The position numbers and the translations under genes are program-made. Under the pieces are notes generated by a model. It was not told the DNA's origin, did not search any database, and saw only the letters and a program-made list of their open reading frames with translations. Shown piece by piece: positions 22,449 to 35,531 of a stretch of 64,000 nucleotides of DNA (position 1 is its first letter; the number at the start of each line of letters is the position of its first letter). The stretch is from Tulasnella sp. 424. Its lineage: Eukaryota; Basidiomycota; Agaricomycetes; Cantharellales; Tulasnellaceae. The stretch covers positions 186,001-250,000 of the forward strand of contig WSUB01000013.1 of assembly GCA_019633425.1 (NCBI GenBank). The letters run 5' to 3'.

Positions 22449-23383
22449 ATGCCTAAAGAGGTCTCAGAGAAGAATTCCAAGAAGGAGAAGCGCAAGTCCG
22501 AGGTTGCCACTTTGCCTGTGGATGATGCCCTCATCGAGAAGCAACAGGATGCGGACGGAGACGTTACGATGGAAGCTAGCGCAGTTGAAGTTGTCTCAAA
22601 GGTGCTTTCATAACATTCGATTGCCTAGAGACTGTGTCTGAAGCTTTGGGGATTAGGACAAGAAAAAGAAGGACAAATCCTCCAAGGTTGTGGTATCCCT
22701 CGAACAGGTGATGATTTCTCGGAGAGTGTACTCACATCGTGCATTCACTGACGAGGAATCATCATGTAGTTATCACCAATAGCACACCCATTAGCCACGG
22801 ATAAGCTCACGAAGAAGCTCTACAAGACGACGAAGAAGGGTACGCCATTGAACTAGGCTCGCCCGCGACTTGCTCCATGTCTGACCATTTTCATTTTATA
22901 GCCGCGAAACGAAGTCAGGTCAAACGAGGTGTAAAAGAAGTGATGAAGGGTATCAGAAAGGGCAATAAAGGGTACTGTCGGCAAAGTCTTGCTCGCAACA
23001 GGAAGACTAACCTTGCTCTCGGTAGATTACTGCTCATTGCAGGTGATATCAGTCCAATGGATATCATATCACCTTTACCAGTACTTGCAGAAGACAACGC
23101 CATCCCTTACATCTTCGTGACTTCAAAAGAGGAACTCGCCCGCGCTTGCTTGACGAAACGTCCAACAAGCTGCGTGTTGATCGTTCCGACTATGCCAGTG
23201 AAGAAACTTAAGAAGACGAGCGAGGAAGATGGTGGTGAGAAAGATGACGATTATTCGGAAATGTACGAAGAGATCGTCAAGGAAGTGAAAAATTTGGTAC
23301 GTTCTCCGCTTATCGTTCCTCCCCTAACCGAAAGCTAACCTCAACCACTCGCCCTCCATCAGGACGAAAAAGTGCTACTATAA
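22449..23383 (+). CDS. NHP2: H/ACA ribonucleoprotein subunit NHP2
   Basis: Nhp2 is an L7Ae-family RNA-binding protein of H/ACA snoRNPs, needed in the nucleolus for rRNA pseudouridylation. Six exons (22449-22601, 22657-22707, 22770-22839, 22902-22971, 23026-23296, 23363-23383) are in phase and give 211 residues. After a Lys/Glu-rich N-terminal extension come LSPIAHPLA, KRGVKEVMKGIRKGNKG across an intron, LLLIAGDISPMDIISPLPVLAEDNAIPYIFV, and TKRPTSCVLIVP, all characteristic of the L7Ae fold. The last exon carries only DEKVLL and the stop. The N-terminal extension is longer than in yeast (156 residues), as is common in basidiomycetes. Confidence 0.92.
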
Positions 23384-23885
23384 CTGTAATTGTATCGCTG
23401 AATAATGTATTTTTCATCAGTCCCGTGTTCGTGCCGATGGCGTGCGTTCCGTTTTAGGCAGGTCTTGGCTTCTTGGGTGGAGGTTCGATAGCGTTCACAC
23501 CTCCACCAGCACGGCAGCACCTCCAGGCCTCCTCCCACCCTCCACTCCGCTAGGCTTCACATTTCTCATCCGCGTTTGTCCGACGTCTCCGTACATCGTC
23601 CTCCACGCGAAAATGTCCACCAAAGTGGAGATCAACGAAACACGACGACATTGCGCGAGTGGACTTGACCGCCGCTAAGCGAGGCAGAGAACCCGCCAAG
23701 CTCGAGTCTCCACCGCGGTTGGCGGGTACAAAAGCCCGTCGTGAGACCTCATTCGGCATCATTCAAACCGATATCAACTTGTACTTCCAATCAACAAGAT
23801 CTCCTCGACACTCAAAGAAACTTATATCAACAAGTGCTCTCCAACACCCAGAGCTCAACTCCAAAGCTCTCTCACAAAAAAAAAA
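23384..23885. other. Intergenic region upstream of the reductase gene
   Basis: About 500 bp hold no supported gene. A CT-rich and CAA-rich stretch before 23886 and an A-run directly in front of the ATG look like the 5' leader of a well-expressed fungal gene. Confidence 0.45.
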
Positions 23886-25198
23886 ATGTCCACTGTTCTT
23901 CTCACTGGCGCCAACGGTTTCGTCGCTGCGACCATCCTCAGGAAGCTCCTCGAAAGGGGACACACTGTCGTTGGGACCGTTCGCTCAGAGTCCAAGACCA
24001 CTTTCTTGAAAAATCAGTACAAGTCGGCCGTCGATTCCAATAAGCTCAAGTTTGCCATCGTCGAGGATATCACCGTTCCTGGTGCTTTCGACGAGGTCCT
24101 CAGGGCGTATCAGTTCGATGCGGTCTTGCATACGAGCTCTCCTTTCACTTTCGACATGTGAGCCGCTTTCGACCGAGCCTCGATGATGAGTGCTGCTTAT
24201 TGATGAATGTATGGAACGAATTAGCACCGATATCGACAAGGAACTCTTGCAACCTGCTATCCAAGGAACCACTGGCATCCTTGATTCCGTCCACAGGGTT
24301 GCTCCCTCCGTCAAGCGAGTCGTTATTACCTCTAGCTTTGCTTCGGTTGTTAATAGGGGCAACGGAGCCGCACCTGGCAAGGTTTACTCCGAGGCGGATT
24401 GGAACCCGGTACGTTGTCTCGCGCTATTTCTAAATCGGTAACAAATCAGCTGATCCTGATCGATATCTGATAGACTACTCGTGAAGCAGGATTGAAAGAT
24501 GTCGGTGAAGGGTACTACGCCAGCAAGACCCTCGCCGAGCGAGCTGCTTGGGACTTCGTCAAAGAGAAGAATCCCAGCTTTACTGTGACCGCTTTGTGTC
24601 CGCCCATGGTAAGCAAAAATCCCTCAACCCTCACCTATTCTGGAGACAGCCTTCTAACTTGGCTGATTTGTCATTATGGGATTCCTGTAGGTCTATGGTC
24701 CTCCTGAGCAAGAAGTTCCAAGCATCGCCAAGCTCAACACCAGCAGCTTCGACATTTATGATATCTTCAACGGTTCCCACGACCCTCGCTACGGCATTTG
24801 GATTTGGGTCGACGTTCGCGACCTCGCCGAGGCGCACGTTGTGGCATTGGTGCGCTATTGAGTCTTGTCATCAGGTCAAAAAATCAACCCTACTTACTCA
24901 AGTCTCGCCGACCCATATCTAGGATGCTCCCGCTGCTGCGAACCAACGTTACATCATCTCCCAGGGCAACTACTCCCCCCAAATGATCGTCGACTACGTC
25001 TGGAAGCACTACCCCGAGCGCGCTGCTGCGAAAGCTGTCAACAAGCAGACCCCGGGCAAGTATTATCCCGACGGAGGTGTCTATTCAGTCGATAACTCCA
25101 AGAGCGTCAAGGATTTGGGTATCAAGTATAAGACGTTTGATGAGATGTTGAAGGATACGTTGAAGAGGTTCGAAGAGCTCGAGGCGGAGGGGAAGTAA
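23886..25198 (+). CDS. NAD(P)-dependent extended SDR reductase (GRE2/cinnamoyl-CoA-reductase-like)
   Basis: Exons 23886-24157, 24225-24408, 24474-24608, 24691-24849 and 24923-25198 give 341 residues with all phases matching. The N-terminal VLLTGANGFVA is the Rossmann dinucleotide motif (TGxxGxxA). VLHTSSPF, RVVITSSFASV and the catalytic YxxxK (GYYASKTLAERAAW) follow in the usual order, then TALCPPMVYGPPEQ. This layout is that of extended short-chain dehydrogenases such as yeast Gre2 methylglyoxal/aldehyde reductase and plant dihydroflavonol or cinnamoyl-CoA reductases. The natural substrate cannot be told from sequence. No secondary-metabolism cluster surrounds it. Confidence 0.9.
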
Positions 25199-26620
25199 AG
25201 GGTTCTGGAGGCTTGGTGTCCTCGTGTCCGACGACAATTGAATAGTTCTCCGCACCTATGCTGTAAATCGACAAAATGAATAGCTTTCCCCTTGTGATAT
25301 GTAATGTCTACTTGCCCGTGTTCTGCTTAGGGAGAACCTCCGTGTGATAGGACGACGCACCGGTGCGACGGTGTCACGATCATACTTCCTTTCGGAATCA
25401 GGATCAAGCTTGAGCGCCAGCTGGTCATATGTAAACTACCCATTCGTATAGTACGGACATTACAGGTCAGCTGGGGTAGCTTTGTACAAGCAGGCGGGTA
25501 TGCCAGAGCTCCATCGTATCAATTTAGCCACAACCGGAAGGTGAATTGCCAATTCACCTCAGTGGCGCGGAGTTCAAATACCTGCTGTTGATCCTTTTAT
25601 TAGTTCGCCTCGCAGTAAAGTCCACTTTCCAGACACTGCCCTCCGAACAGAAGGCTCACGAGCAGCCAAAACTGAAGCCACGCCCATGCAGACTGCACAC
25701 GACCCTGTAATGATCAGACTAAAGTAGCTAGATGGTTTTGACGTGCATTAGAAACGCCTAAGGACGGGTGGGCTACCTCGACCCCGTGACGGAGTATCCA
25801 TAAAATTCTAAGTATCTTGTCATGAGCATGATAGATCATTCAATATCTTCCGATCATTGTCGGACGCTTGGGACTTCATAGCGTCAGGAATTAACGGCGC
25901 TTGGCGAGTTCCACTGACGATAGTTCCAGGCCGGGCGATGATGGATGCCTTCACTCTGAACAGCCGACTGTTCTGTTTACCAGTTTGCTGAGAATTATCA
26001 ATCCGAGAACTCGTTGGATGGGCTGGAGTTGGGAGCAAGCCACTGGTCTAGAGCGGCGGTACGAATCCTCGTTCCACTTCCCACACTTCCAGCCACCACT
26101 CACCAAACTCGACCAGCCCGGAGATCACCTACCACACTGGGTTTCATTCCTCTGAGTAATCTAGGCAGCTATTCTGAAATCGCCTGCCTCACCCTCAGCA
26201 AAGGTCGTGATGGCATAAGATACAGCTAACATGTGGACAGTTTCGTGAAGGGTCTCGATGATCACCGTAAAATGGCGGCCGCGTTGCAAAAATGCGATCA
26301 TGCTTCTACGATGAACTTTGGACCACGCGTCTACTGCCCTCGGCGATTAAGGGACATTCTCCTGGATATATATAATACGGCTGCTGGCAATCCCTCAATC
26401 CCGGAAATTCTCCTCTCCCCCCTTTTGCCGACACAGGCGCTATACTCACCATCCTTAAAACAAGTCGTCCACGTGATACCATCCGTACCTAAAGAGTCGC
26501 ATTGTTGCCTACTGGACATTTGAGGCAAGAACAGGACGTGTCGTAAGCATTCAGGAAATTCAACTGACCGAAAGGCTCGGGTCTAATTTCCTCACCCCTC
26601 TGTGGTCACGAAGGCTGATT
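25199..26620. other. Long intergenic region with two palindromes
   Basis: About 1.4 kb lie between the reductase and the DUF6535 gene. I found no supported coding region. It contains a perfect 21-nt palindrome at 25539-25559 and a CGCACCGGTGCG palindrome near 25368. Confidence 0.45.
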
Positions 26621-29215
26621 ATGGATGTCTTGGTTCCTCGCCGGCGGTGTTCGCATGGCAGTACAAACGGACGGTCCCGACGGTCTCAACGAAGCGTACC
26701 AAGACGAGTTTTCCGAGAGACCAGAACGGCCGAAGAAATGGAGGTTCCCTCCAAATTTGGCAATGCCGGGGATTACTGGAAGCATTTCGACGATATAGCC
26801 AGCCCTCGGAATAAAAGGATGATAGCCGCCATTCAGCAGAACCTCGACATAACATTGGTCTTTGTATGTATTTGGTCCCTTTAAGATGCGGCTTCAGCCC
26901 TGATATGACCATTTTTGACTTTTAAGGGCGGTCTCTTTGCTGGGGTGAACGCGACCTTCTTCGGGTTCATCCTCCCAATGCTCAACCCAGATCCTGCTGC
27001 TCAAACAAATCATCTCCTCACATTGCTCCTCAGAGGTGGTATGGGCCAATCTGGCCTAACCGACGAACAGTTGAAGCCCCCGGAATTCACTCCTCCGCAA
27101 GAAGCTATTCGGCTGGCTCGTCTGTTGACCGCCAGTCTCACCATTACCCTTATCATCTCCGCCGGTGCCATGATCGGAAAGCTTTGGATGATCTACTACA
27201 ATCGAGGCCCGCAGGGTGGACCGTCGGAGCGCGAGGCCCGTATCCTACAGAGGAAGCTCGCTGGGGTGTATCGCTGGGGCCTTCGGGTTATGCCCGAGCT
27301 GATTGCCCCGAGTCTTTTCCAGATAGCACTGCTCGTCTTCAGCATCGGAGTCTTTGGATTCCTCGTGGGACTAGATCCTCGTGTGGCCTGGATGTATAGT
27401 ATCGGCGCATGGATCGCGGTCGCAGTATTCGCCGCTACCAACTTTTGCGCAATCTGGGACCCATGGTGCCCTCTGAAAACTCCTCTTTCCCAGTTCGTTT
27501 TATTCCTCATCTTGTTACCCTTCGATCTCCTTCCATCCATCATCCTCGGCGTCACCAAGCGATTCCCCAAGACCCTTATCCGAAAAGCGACGAGAAGTGT
27601 CATGAAGTCCTTGTCATGGGATTGGCGCCAGCCATACCAGACGATCAAAAAGGAGAAGAATATTCTCGGAAACATCCTCGACGCTAGCTACATTCGAACC
27701 ATCTCACACCGTTTCGAGTTCAACCCACTGCGTAGTGCAACTGCCAAGTTCAGGAGGCAGGACGAGTCCAACGACATCCTGGACGCAAAGTTCGCATGCT
27801 ACCTCCTCAGGAAGACAGAACAGTCAGACGTCCTACTAGCCGTGGTACAAAGCATTCCGACTTTGTTCGACAGCAAGGCGGTATCCATCCTTCTCGCGGA
27901 CAGCGCACCGTTACGCCTTCACCGGCTCTTCCGAGCATCTATCGACCAAGCTGAAGACGATCCCAATGCGATGACACAAGACAGTGATGACAAGACTAGT
28001 CCGATTGAGAACGCAGTTCTTTACGGGAGAGCCATTGTCCACTTGTTCGTAGCCTTAGGACCACACGACGATTGGTTCTGGGACGATTACGAGACGCCCT
28101 TGAGTAATGGATGGATGGAGCAATGGGGCTTAGTAGATGAGAACTTCGTTTCGCAGAGGATTTTGGAGGAACTGAAACACCAGCGCCTTGTCATTCAGGC
28201 CAGCCTCAGTATAGGACCAGACAGCGAGCCGCCTTCGATGGAGATCGAACCCTCAGCGATGCCTCTATACATTGCGGCCAGCGTAAAATCGCTTCTACAC
28301 CGTCGCGTCTATCATCACATGGCACACTCTCCTCCAAAATACTCCTCTATAGTCGAAACTTGGACGGGAGAGGACAGGCTCGAACGTATCGCATTTTGTT
28401 CGGCTTTCCCTCGAAACTTCCCGAAGACGATCGGTCTTGTAGCCTGGGCGCTCGCTACAATACCGGTACGCAGGTACAGCCGTGAAGACCCCATTTTGGA
28501 GAAGTACGGCCTATTTTGGCAGGATATGAAGGGACTTTGGGATGCATATCAAAGGTATACGACAGTCGACTAGTTTTGTGCACGAGCTCACCTCAGGTAC
28601 TCTAGTGCTTCAAGCATTTTGTCGAACGTGGCAAGCGCTCTACGCGCCTATCCTCTCGGGCCGAGGAGCCAACTACTGGTGAACAAGTTGCCTAGCACCG
28701 ACATCAAGATTACGTACAAATCAATGCTTAAAGCGACTCGGCAATATATTCTTGAGGGTGCCCCGCGGCAAGACGTTCTCACTAATGGACCGCCACTTTT
28801 GGATTCCGCTGGTACTTTGAGCAACCTCATGGAGAAGGAAAGGAACTTAACAGATGAAGACAAGGCTGTGAAGGAGGCCATGCAATCCATTGTGGATGTG
28901 GTCGTTGTTCGACGGGGACGGCGCCTTCAGCAACACATGCGAAGCATGTCAACTAGCGGCGAGGGGCGCATCGAGCTCGAAAGGGAGTGGTTTTCTGGTG
29001 ACACTCCCGCCGCCTTGAGGGAATACAATGAATGGATCACTGACCACCAAACTTCAAGCCTAGATCCGATGGAGGAGCCTCGCAACCTGTTCATGGAGAC
29101 GTGGAAAAAGCAGATAAACCAGTACTCGACCATTGATATAGGCGTGCCGGATATTCCCGATTGTAGAGAGGAGCCGACAGCCGCTAGCGGCTTAGAAACC
29201 ACGAACCAGCCCTGA
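26621..29215 (+). CDS. DUF6535-domain multi-pass membrane protein
   Basis: Exons 26621-26863, 26927-28554 and 28597-29215 join in phase into 829 residues. The N-terminal third fits the DUF6535 domain, a family of unknown function that I recall from basidiomycetes: DYWKHFDDIASPRNKRMI with a DITLVFGGLFAGVNATFF helix across intron 1, a second helix at LTASLTITLIISAGAMIG, then PSLFQIALLVFSIGVFGFLV and SIGAWIAVAVFAATNF. The remaining ~500 residues are soluble-looking, helical and without known motifs. The start is uncertain: 26621 is the first ATG of the frame, but a Met just before VPSKFGNAGDYW is a shorter option, and a further upstream exon is possible. These genes are usually multicopy; only one copy is here. 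Confidence 0.72.
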
Positions 29216-29836
29216 GCAATCGTGAACGTGGTCAAATGTGAGATGGAACTCGAAGAGTTTCTCGAGACACCGTGAGTATTTCCCCTCGACTAGCAATCCA
29301 TCCTTTGCTCTCTTCTTACCAGGCCTCGCTTACAGAGGGTCCGCCGTTTGACCTTCCAACGATATTAATACTGTTTGTTACGTTCCCTGAATTTTTACTG
29401 AGCAGTACCTAGGCTTAAATTGATCATCGATGTCATAAAAATTATTCCGGCTACGGGGCGTGTGCTCGCCTTCAAATATTCCCATAACTCCAGGCGCTGC
29501 TGAGTTCCCTTCTGGTTTAGTAAAATGTGACGAAATTGTCGGTATGCACAGTACCAAAGTCTTTTGCTTCGATCTTTATCTGTTAATAACGCTCCTTTCT
29601 ATAGTGCTGATTGTCCACGCAAATGCCTGGGTAAATCTCGGGAGTGGCGTTTGCTCCTGAGTGTGAGAGTATTAGACAAGCATTTCGACACGTTTAGTCC
29701 AGTCCAAAACGCGAGTCGCTCGTAAACTTGCAAACGACCAGCGACATCAACTCTACGTGGATACTCTCTCAGAAAAGGCCTTTTCGCGGCTCTAATATAT
29801 ACTCTTCTCTGTTCATTCTCCCGACACTTTTCCATA
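29216..29836. other. Intergenic region upstream of BFR1
   Basis: About 620 bp without a supported gene; it holds the DUF6535 gene's 3' end and the BFR1 promoter. I see no repeat. Confidence 0.45.
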
Positions 29837-31605
29837 ATGGCTCCTGCAGCTTCGTCCAAGGCACCTAAGAAATCAGACACTAAAGCGGAGAAGGGCCCTG
29901 CGACTTCGTCCGTACCTTCAAAGACCAATGAACTCCCTACGACCAAGTCAAAAATCGTCGAGCCAGACACAGGTTCCTCGGCTACCCGTAAGCCGGATGC
30001 CGCTGCCTACAACGCGGAGCAGGAAGAAATCAAAAAGGAAATAGATGCATTGAACGTAAAGCTCGTACGTATCACCACCGTCATTACTCTCATACTTCTC
30101 AGAGCTGTTGTACTGACGCGGACGTTTGCATATAGTCCGCCTTGAAGGAGAAAATTGGCCTTGCCACCAAGGGCGGATCTGGCAACGACCGACGGTCTCA
30201 ATTGAGAGAAGAGCTTGACCAAATTCGCGCAGAACAAGGCAACGTTAAAGGCGGTCGCGAGAAGATAATAAGTCAATTAAAGGCTATTGAAGAAGATGTC
30301 AAAAAGAAGGTATGTATACGTTACGCAGGCTTCAATGATCGTTGCTGGAACATTCTGGTTAGGTCAGCGATCTTCAAACCAAACGATCGAAGGCTCCCTT
30401 CAAAACAACCTCCGAACTAGACGCTCGTGTAAAGTAAGCGGATAGATTTGATGCTGAGAAGGCTCTTCCTCACGCTTGAACCATACCAGACAACTAGAAG
30501 CCCAGGTGGAAAGCGGGTCCATGAAGGTTCTAGAAGAGAAGCGAGCTCTTGCCGACATCAACAATCTGAAACGGCAGCGCAAGACCATTGAGGCTTTCCA
30601 AAGCGACCAAGATGCCATCGACGCCGAGCGAGCCAGCGCGGAGGAACTCAGAAAAGAACTCGACAACCCTGAAGCCAAGCGCTTGGCAGAACGGTATGAT
30701 ACCCTCAACAAGGAGTTTGATGCCCTCAAAAAGGAGGCGGATGAAGCCTACAACTCGAGGAGTCGGCTTTTCGAGGAGCGTGATGCGCTCCAGAAGCAGC
30801 TTGATGCCTTGTATACACGCAAGCGGGAGAGCACCAAGAATCACCGTGAGGCGAACGACAGGTATTACGCGAAACTGCAGGAGGACCGCGTACGCCGGGC
30901 GGAAAGGGCCAAGGCAGCCCGATCGGCCGCCGAGAACGAGAAGAAGAAAGAAATGGTCGAGACGTTGCGAGACGAAGCCGACGCGCCAGCCTATCAAGCT
31001 GAAATCGAGGACTGCCAGACTCTTATTGATTTCTTCTCCGGAAATGTCACCACATCCTCCACCGGTCTCGACACGAAGGCCAATAATATCACCGGCGTCG
31101 GGGAACTAAATCTGCGTACTATAGAGGCAGATATGAACGGCCTTGTCGAGCTGAAGAAGGATGAGGATGATTATTTCGTTGCATGTAAGGATGGAGACAT
31201 GGATGCCGATTGTATGACTTGACTGAACACCCCTCCTCACCTCTAGCTAAAAAGCCTAAGAAAGGCAGCAAGATTAACGGTTCAGCGAAGACGAATGGCT
31301 CTCCCAAGCCCGCGGAGCCTATTGACCGCTTCAGCGTTCCCCTCGCGAAACTCAGCGCACTCGCATCTCTATCGATTCCTCCACCAGCCAGTGCGGCGGA
31401 AGTGCCCCAGACAATCGAAAACCTCAAGATCAAGAAAGAATGGTTAATGGCGAATCAAGAGAGGAAGACCGCTGAGAACAAGGCTGAAGCAGAGCGCAAG
31501 ATCGCCGCACTGCTGAGCAGCATCTCGCTTGCAGAAAACGAATCTGGATCCAAGGACGCTAGCGGGGAAGCAAGCGAGCAGTTTGCAGATGCTCCGGCTG
31601 CATGA
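29837..31605 (+). CDS. BFR1: Bfr1-like coiled-coil mRNP protein
   Basis: Bfr1 is a polysome- and ER-associated RNA-binding coiled-coil protein that works with Scp160 in mRNA fate and chromosome segregation. Exons 29837-30064, 30136-30309, 30363-30433, 30490-31184 and 31247-31605 give 508 residues (yeast 470). After a Lys/Ser/Thr-rich leader comes a continuous charged coiled coil. Indicative segments are EEIKKEIDALNVKL, RRSQLREELDQIRAEQGNVKGGR, RALADINNLKRQRKTIEAFQ, AYNSRSRLFEERDALQKQLD and YQAEIEDCQTLIDFF. The C-terminal part has a Lys-rich linker and IENLKIKKEWLMANQERKTAEN. All introns are in phase. Confidence 0.87.
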
Positions 31606-31846
31606 TTACTGTTGATGGTCTTTAGTTGTTTACTGCCATTTCTGATCATTTTATCCCGGTCTTCATTCGATTCATCGAGTTGAATTCTTTTCCCGTATCC
31701 TACGCAACTGCAGCACTTGCATCATCGTTCATTCCACTGAATGTGTGGTTTTAAGTGCTTCTCCGAATTTCTCCCAGTTGATCTCCCTGCGATTTATAAC
31801 GGCGTGTCGAGATTCGTGTAAGGCAGCAAGGGGGATAACTGATGGT

Positions 31847-34800
31847 CTATGCAAACAAAGTTGAGGGAAAGGCTACGGGCAGAAATATCCAACACACCTT
31901 CCATGAGCACATTGATACGGAAAGACCGTTTCCACCAACTGGGAGATCAGTGTTTTACATTGAAGCAAACTGAGGGAGTCGTTGAACATGATAGCACCTA
32001 AAACTAAGTTGGTCACAATGCTGTAGGCGAAGCCCCCAGCTGCACTTGCCTCGACAAGCTTTTGAATTAACAAAACCAATGAATTCTTGAGGCCAAGCTT
32101 TGAGAGCGTTCAGCCAGTCGCGGTCGATGCAATCTTCATCTGATGAAAATGAGGCGTCGCTGGTTTCCTCAAAGTCAGCGAGGCGATCGGAGGGCGTTGC
32201 AATGAAGGCCTTCAGGACCGAGCTGAGCTCGTTTGATTTGGACAACTAAAATAGCCGAGAGACTTAAGAAGGTTGTGAAGAAAGTAGATCCAGAAAGGTG
32301 CAGCGCACCCGAGAGTATAGAAGCTTGGGGACAGCAGTAACCTTCGTCTGGCCAGCATCGGGAACGGCGGTCGGTTGAGAACGAGAAGTCGGCGCAGCAT
32401 CGATTTCGGGTGTAGTAATCTCGAAGCCGGATCGAGAGATATGGTTTAAAAGCTTTGAGTTCCATTTGAGCCTTTGGATCTCATCTTTTGATAGCAGGAC
32501 GTATGTGGGTTCAGGGAGTGGAGAACGTTCAACCCCTTCGCTCGATGTTGGCCGACCGCTTAGGAACTGGCCGGCTAGTTCCTTCAGAAAACGCTCGACT
32601 CTTACGCGCTCGTCAGCGGCATGTTGGTCAATAAGAATGAGGGTGCTTCCACTTCCAAAGGGTTCCTCGCGGGGCTGCACCACACAAGCGATGAACTTCT
32701 TGTCCACTTGACAGACAACTTTAGCTCCTTGCAGATCGGACCGAGCAAATCGATGCCTGATCCCATCAGGGACTCTGTTTCCTCGAAGAACCTGGCTCGA
32801 AGGAAATGAAAGCCACGGAGAATCTTGTTGCTCTTCCAACGATCTGGTGGCGATGGCCCGAATGTCGGTCTCCGGCGCTTGAAATACGGACGACTGGCAA
32901 GCCTGCAGTTTCTGTCAGCTGACATTACGTACTGTTGTGATGGAAACGGCACCTACGTCGAGGGTGGATTGAATCCAGCCTGGGGACGGCAAACTAGAAC
33001 TCAATCCGAGCTCAGCCGGGCTTCTGCGCTTAAGCCAGCGTCGATCCACATAAGAACTCAAAGGTTGATCATTCGGAGTCGACTGTGTATCGGTGGAATT
33101 ATGCCGGTGAGCCGATACTGTGTTCCCCGTCCTCGAGTCCACGATGAAGACTTGGCCTGTATTCGGATCTCTCCAAGCTACCGAGCTTTGATCAGGTTGG
33201 TCCTAAGGGAAATTGAATGCGTGAAGTCAGACGAGCGAAAGAAGCAAGAACAATGATGCCGGCATACAGGTAAAACGCGCAGATCTGGAGGAGGGCGTGG
33301 AGTAGACCCCTCAACCGGCAGAGGACGGTCCGTCACCCTTGCGTGCTCCGTATCCGCTGCTATCTCCGACTTGATTCGCTTGCGTGGGGAGGATGACGAC
33401 ATTTCATCGACACTCTGGTCTTCGCCCGACGGGGTCTTTGCCATCGTGAAACCATTCCTTTCGAGGAAAGCGTGGATTGCATATGAGAGAAGCGATTCGA
33501 CGGCCTGTCGGTCCTGCCCGCAGCCGCAACAAAGTTGTGCTCAATACGGTTCGGAGAACACGAGGCAAACCAGTTCTTCGCCTCGGCTTCCTCACCTGGA
33601 ATAGGATAGATCGCTTGTCAGGGTCTAGACACACATCCGCTGCTTCCCGGGGAATGTGCAAGTTCAAGCAATAGACAGGCTTCCATTCCGCTTTGCGAGG
33701 TGAGTAGCGAGAGCCTGAGTGAAACCCGAATAACGAAGCCACAAAAACTCAGCCCTGCTCAACTCGGTCGCAAGAATGGCAACGTTACCGTATGAATCGC
33801 CTTCCAAACCATCTTGTTGCTGTGAATAATCTCGACAGTAAGTTTCCCCCAAAGCTCAATCCAAGGCCTAAGGGCATTGCTAACCTGCTTGGCAAAGTTG
33901 GAGCATGCGAACAGTCCGTCGATCAAGCGGTGCAATTCACATACTTCCATGGGGGAGCGATTCACGTCTGCAGATGACACCGCACTTGATGTTAACGGTC
34001 TGGTCAAAGCCAGTCAGGAGATACTGACATAGGAATTGATATGCCTAAATATGATCCGATTAAATGTGGGAACACGGGTCAGCCTTCCGAGGGCAAAGTC
34101 GAACACCTGAACGAGCTCACTTTAGATGGAGCTCCGCGTAAACTGATGAAACCTTCCACTCGCAGATCGCCTCGTTTCACATTGAGCTCATCCACATGCT
34201 GCAGGCCAACGATCAGTAACTGTGGCATAGAACCTTGACATAGGATCTCACCTCCGCAAGACTTCGGCCATAGATACCATGAAATGCAGCCAATGAAGAA
34301 GAAGCCTGAGATGGTGGTGCTCAGATTTTTTTCACACCAGATCGGGGCATGCATGGGGGATCTTGCCTTCAAAATTGTCAAAAAACGCGTTTGATTCGTT
34401 TGTCCGTCCTTGTCCTTCGTGCTCCTTTCCAGAGTGAACGAGACATGGGGCCACATAAGCCCATAGCGTTCGATATCTGCCCGTACTAAATCCATCGTCT
34501 TTTGTGCATTCGGATGAGACAGGCGGCGGACAGGCAACTGCGAGTAAAAATATGAATAATCGTGTAACTGGGCTTTGGCGGAGAATACCGACATTGAAGA
34601 ACGCGTCACGAACGCAGACGACAGTGCCTGGTTTCTCTCTGCGCCATCTGACAGCCGGACCGAAATAGATTTGCTCACCACCCTAATCAAACAAGGAAGA
34701 CTTCAAATTTAACTCCGCCGACGGCTTCGGTTATGGGTAGAAACCGCCTCACCTTGGCGATGACGGACCATGATTCTCGGGCATAAGTGTCACGAGACGA

Positions 34801-35316
34801 AATCTCCAAGCACGAAATATCGGCACACGACGCCAATGCTTTACGGAAACAAAGACAAATGAGCCCCATGTGCCCAAAAGCGAAAACGCAAGAAATTTCC
34901 GTATACCTTCCCCTCGGAAGCCAAAAGTAGGATTTTCAAGCTCTAGGGAAGAGGGTACGTATGTCTTGGAGGTCCCTGAAATGCGGGCGCATTACATTGC
35001 CCGCATTTTAAAAATTCTCTCAGACCCCATGCCCGCATACTTGCAGTAACTTGCAAGTCGATGACTCAGACACGGAAATACACATACGATATCGACCAGC
35101 TGAGCCTTTTCCAAGCATTGACATGCAATCGCGGGTCATTCCTGAACCGTCGTCTCGGACCCAGCAGGTCCACTGCGCCGGATCGACCCCAACATCAATG
35201 TGCGAAGCTTGCGCATCAAGGGCATTTTGAACGAGCTCAGACACGATTCGATGGAGAGCCGTTAATATTTGAGATGACCTCAGTCGAGCCTGATCAGGCT
35301 CCGGTAGCGTTTGCAT
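31847..35316 (-). CDS. MLH3: DNA mismatch repair protein Mlh3
   Basis: Mlh3 pairs with Mlh1 as the MutL-gamma endonuclease in meiotic crossover resolution and minor mismatch repair. The minus strand reads a GHKL ATPase N-terminus: RIVSELVQNALDAQASHIDV, DDGSGM and LGKGSAG. These are followed by FYSQLPVRRLSHPNAQKTMDLV and PVYCLNLHIPREAADVCLDP of the transducer domain. After a linker comes the MutL C-terminal domain with LILIDQHAADERVRVE, the DQHA(x)2E(x)4E metal-binding endonuclease motif, intact. The end reads SKACR, then GAIMFNDSLSLLQC and FPYQCAHGR. About a dozen exons; most junctions were not fixed individually. The start at 35316 (MQTLPEPDQARL) is preferred over an in-frame ATG at 35376. 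The stop at 31847 relies on the last inferred intron. Confidence 0.85.
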
Positions 35317-35531
35317 GAGAGGGATGGGGAAAGTAGCAGTAGTGGATCGGTGGTGGTTCGGGGATTCAAATGCCACTGTTTGTTTTCTCCTCCCGGACCT
35401 TAGTCAGCTTAGGCCCGTTCTCTCCGAGTTTACCTCAAAAGGTTGGAGGCCCGAGCCAAAGCCTCAGCAGGGCAGGTACATTGGAACCACATGGCATTCA
35501 GATCTAATAGCACAACAAAACCACTCTAATG

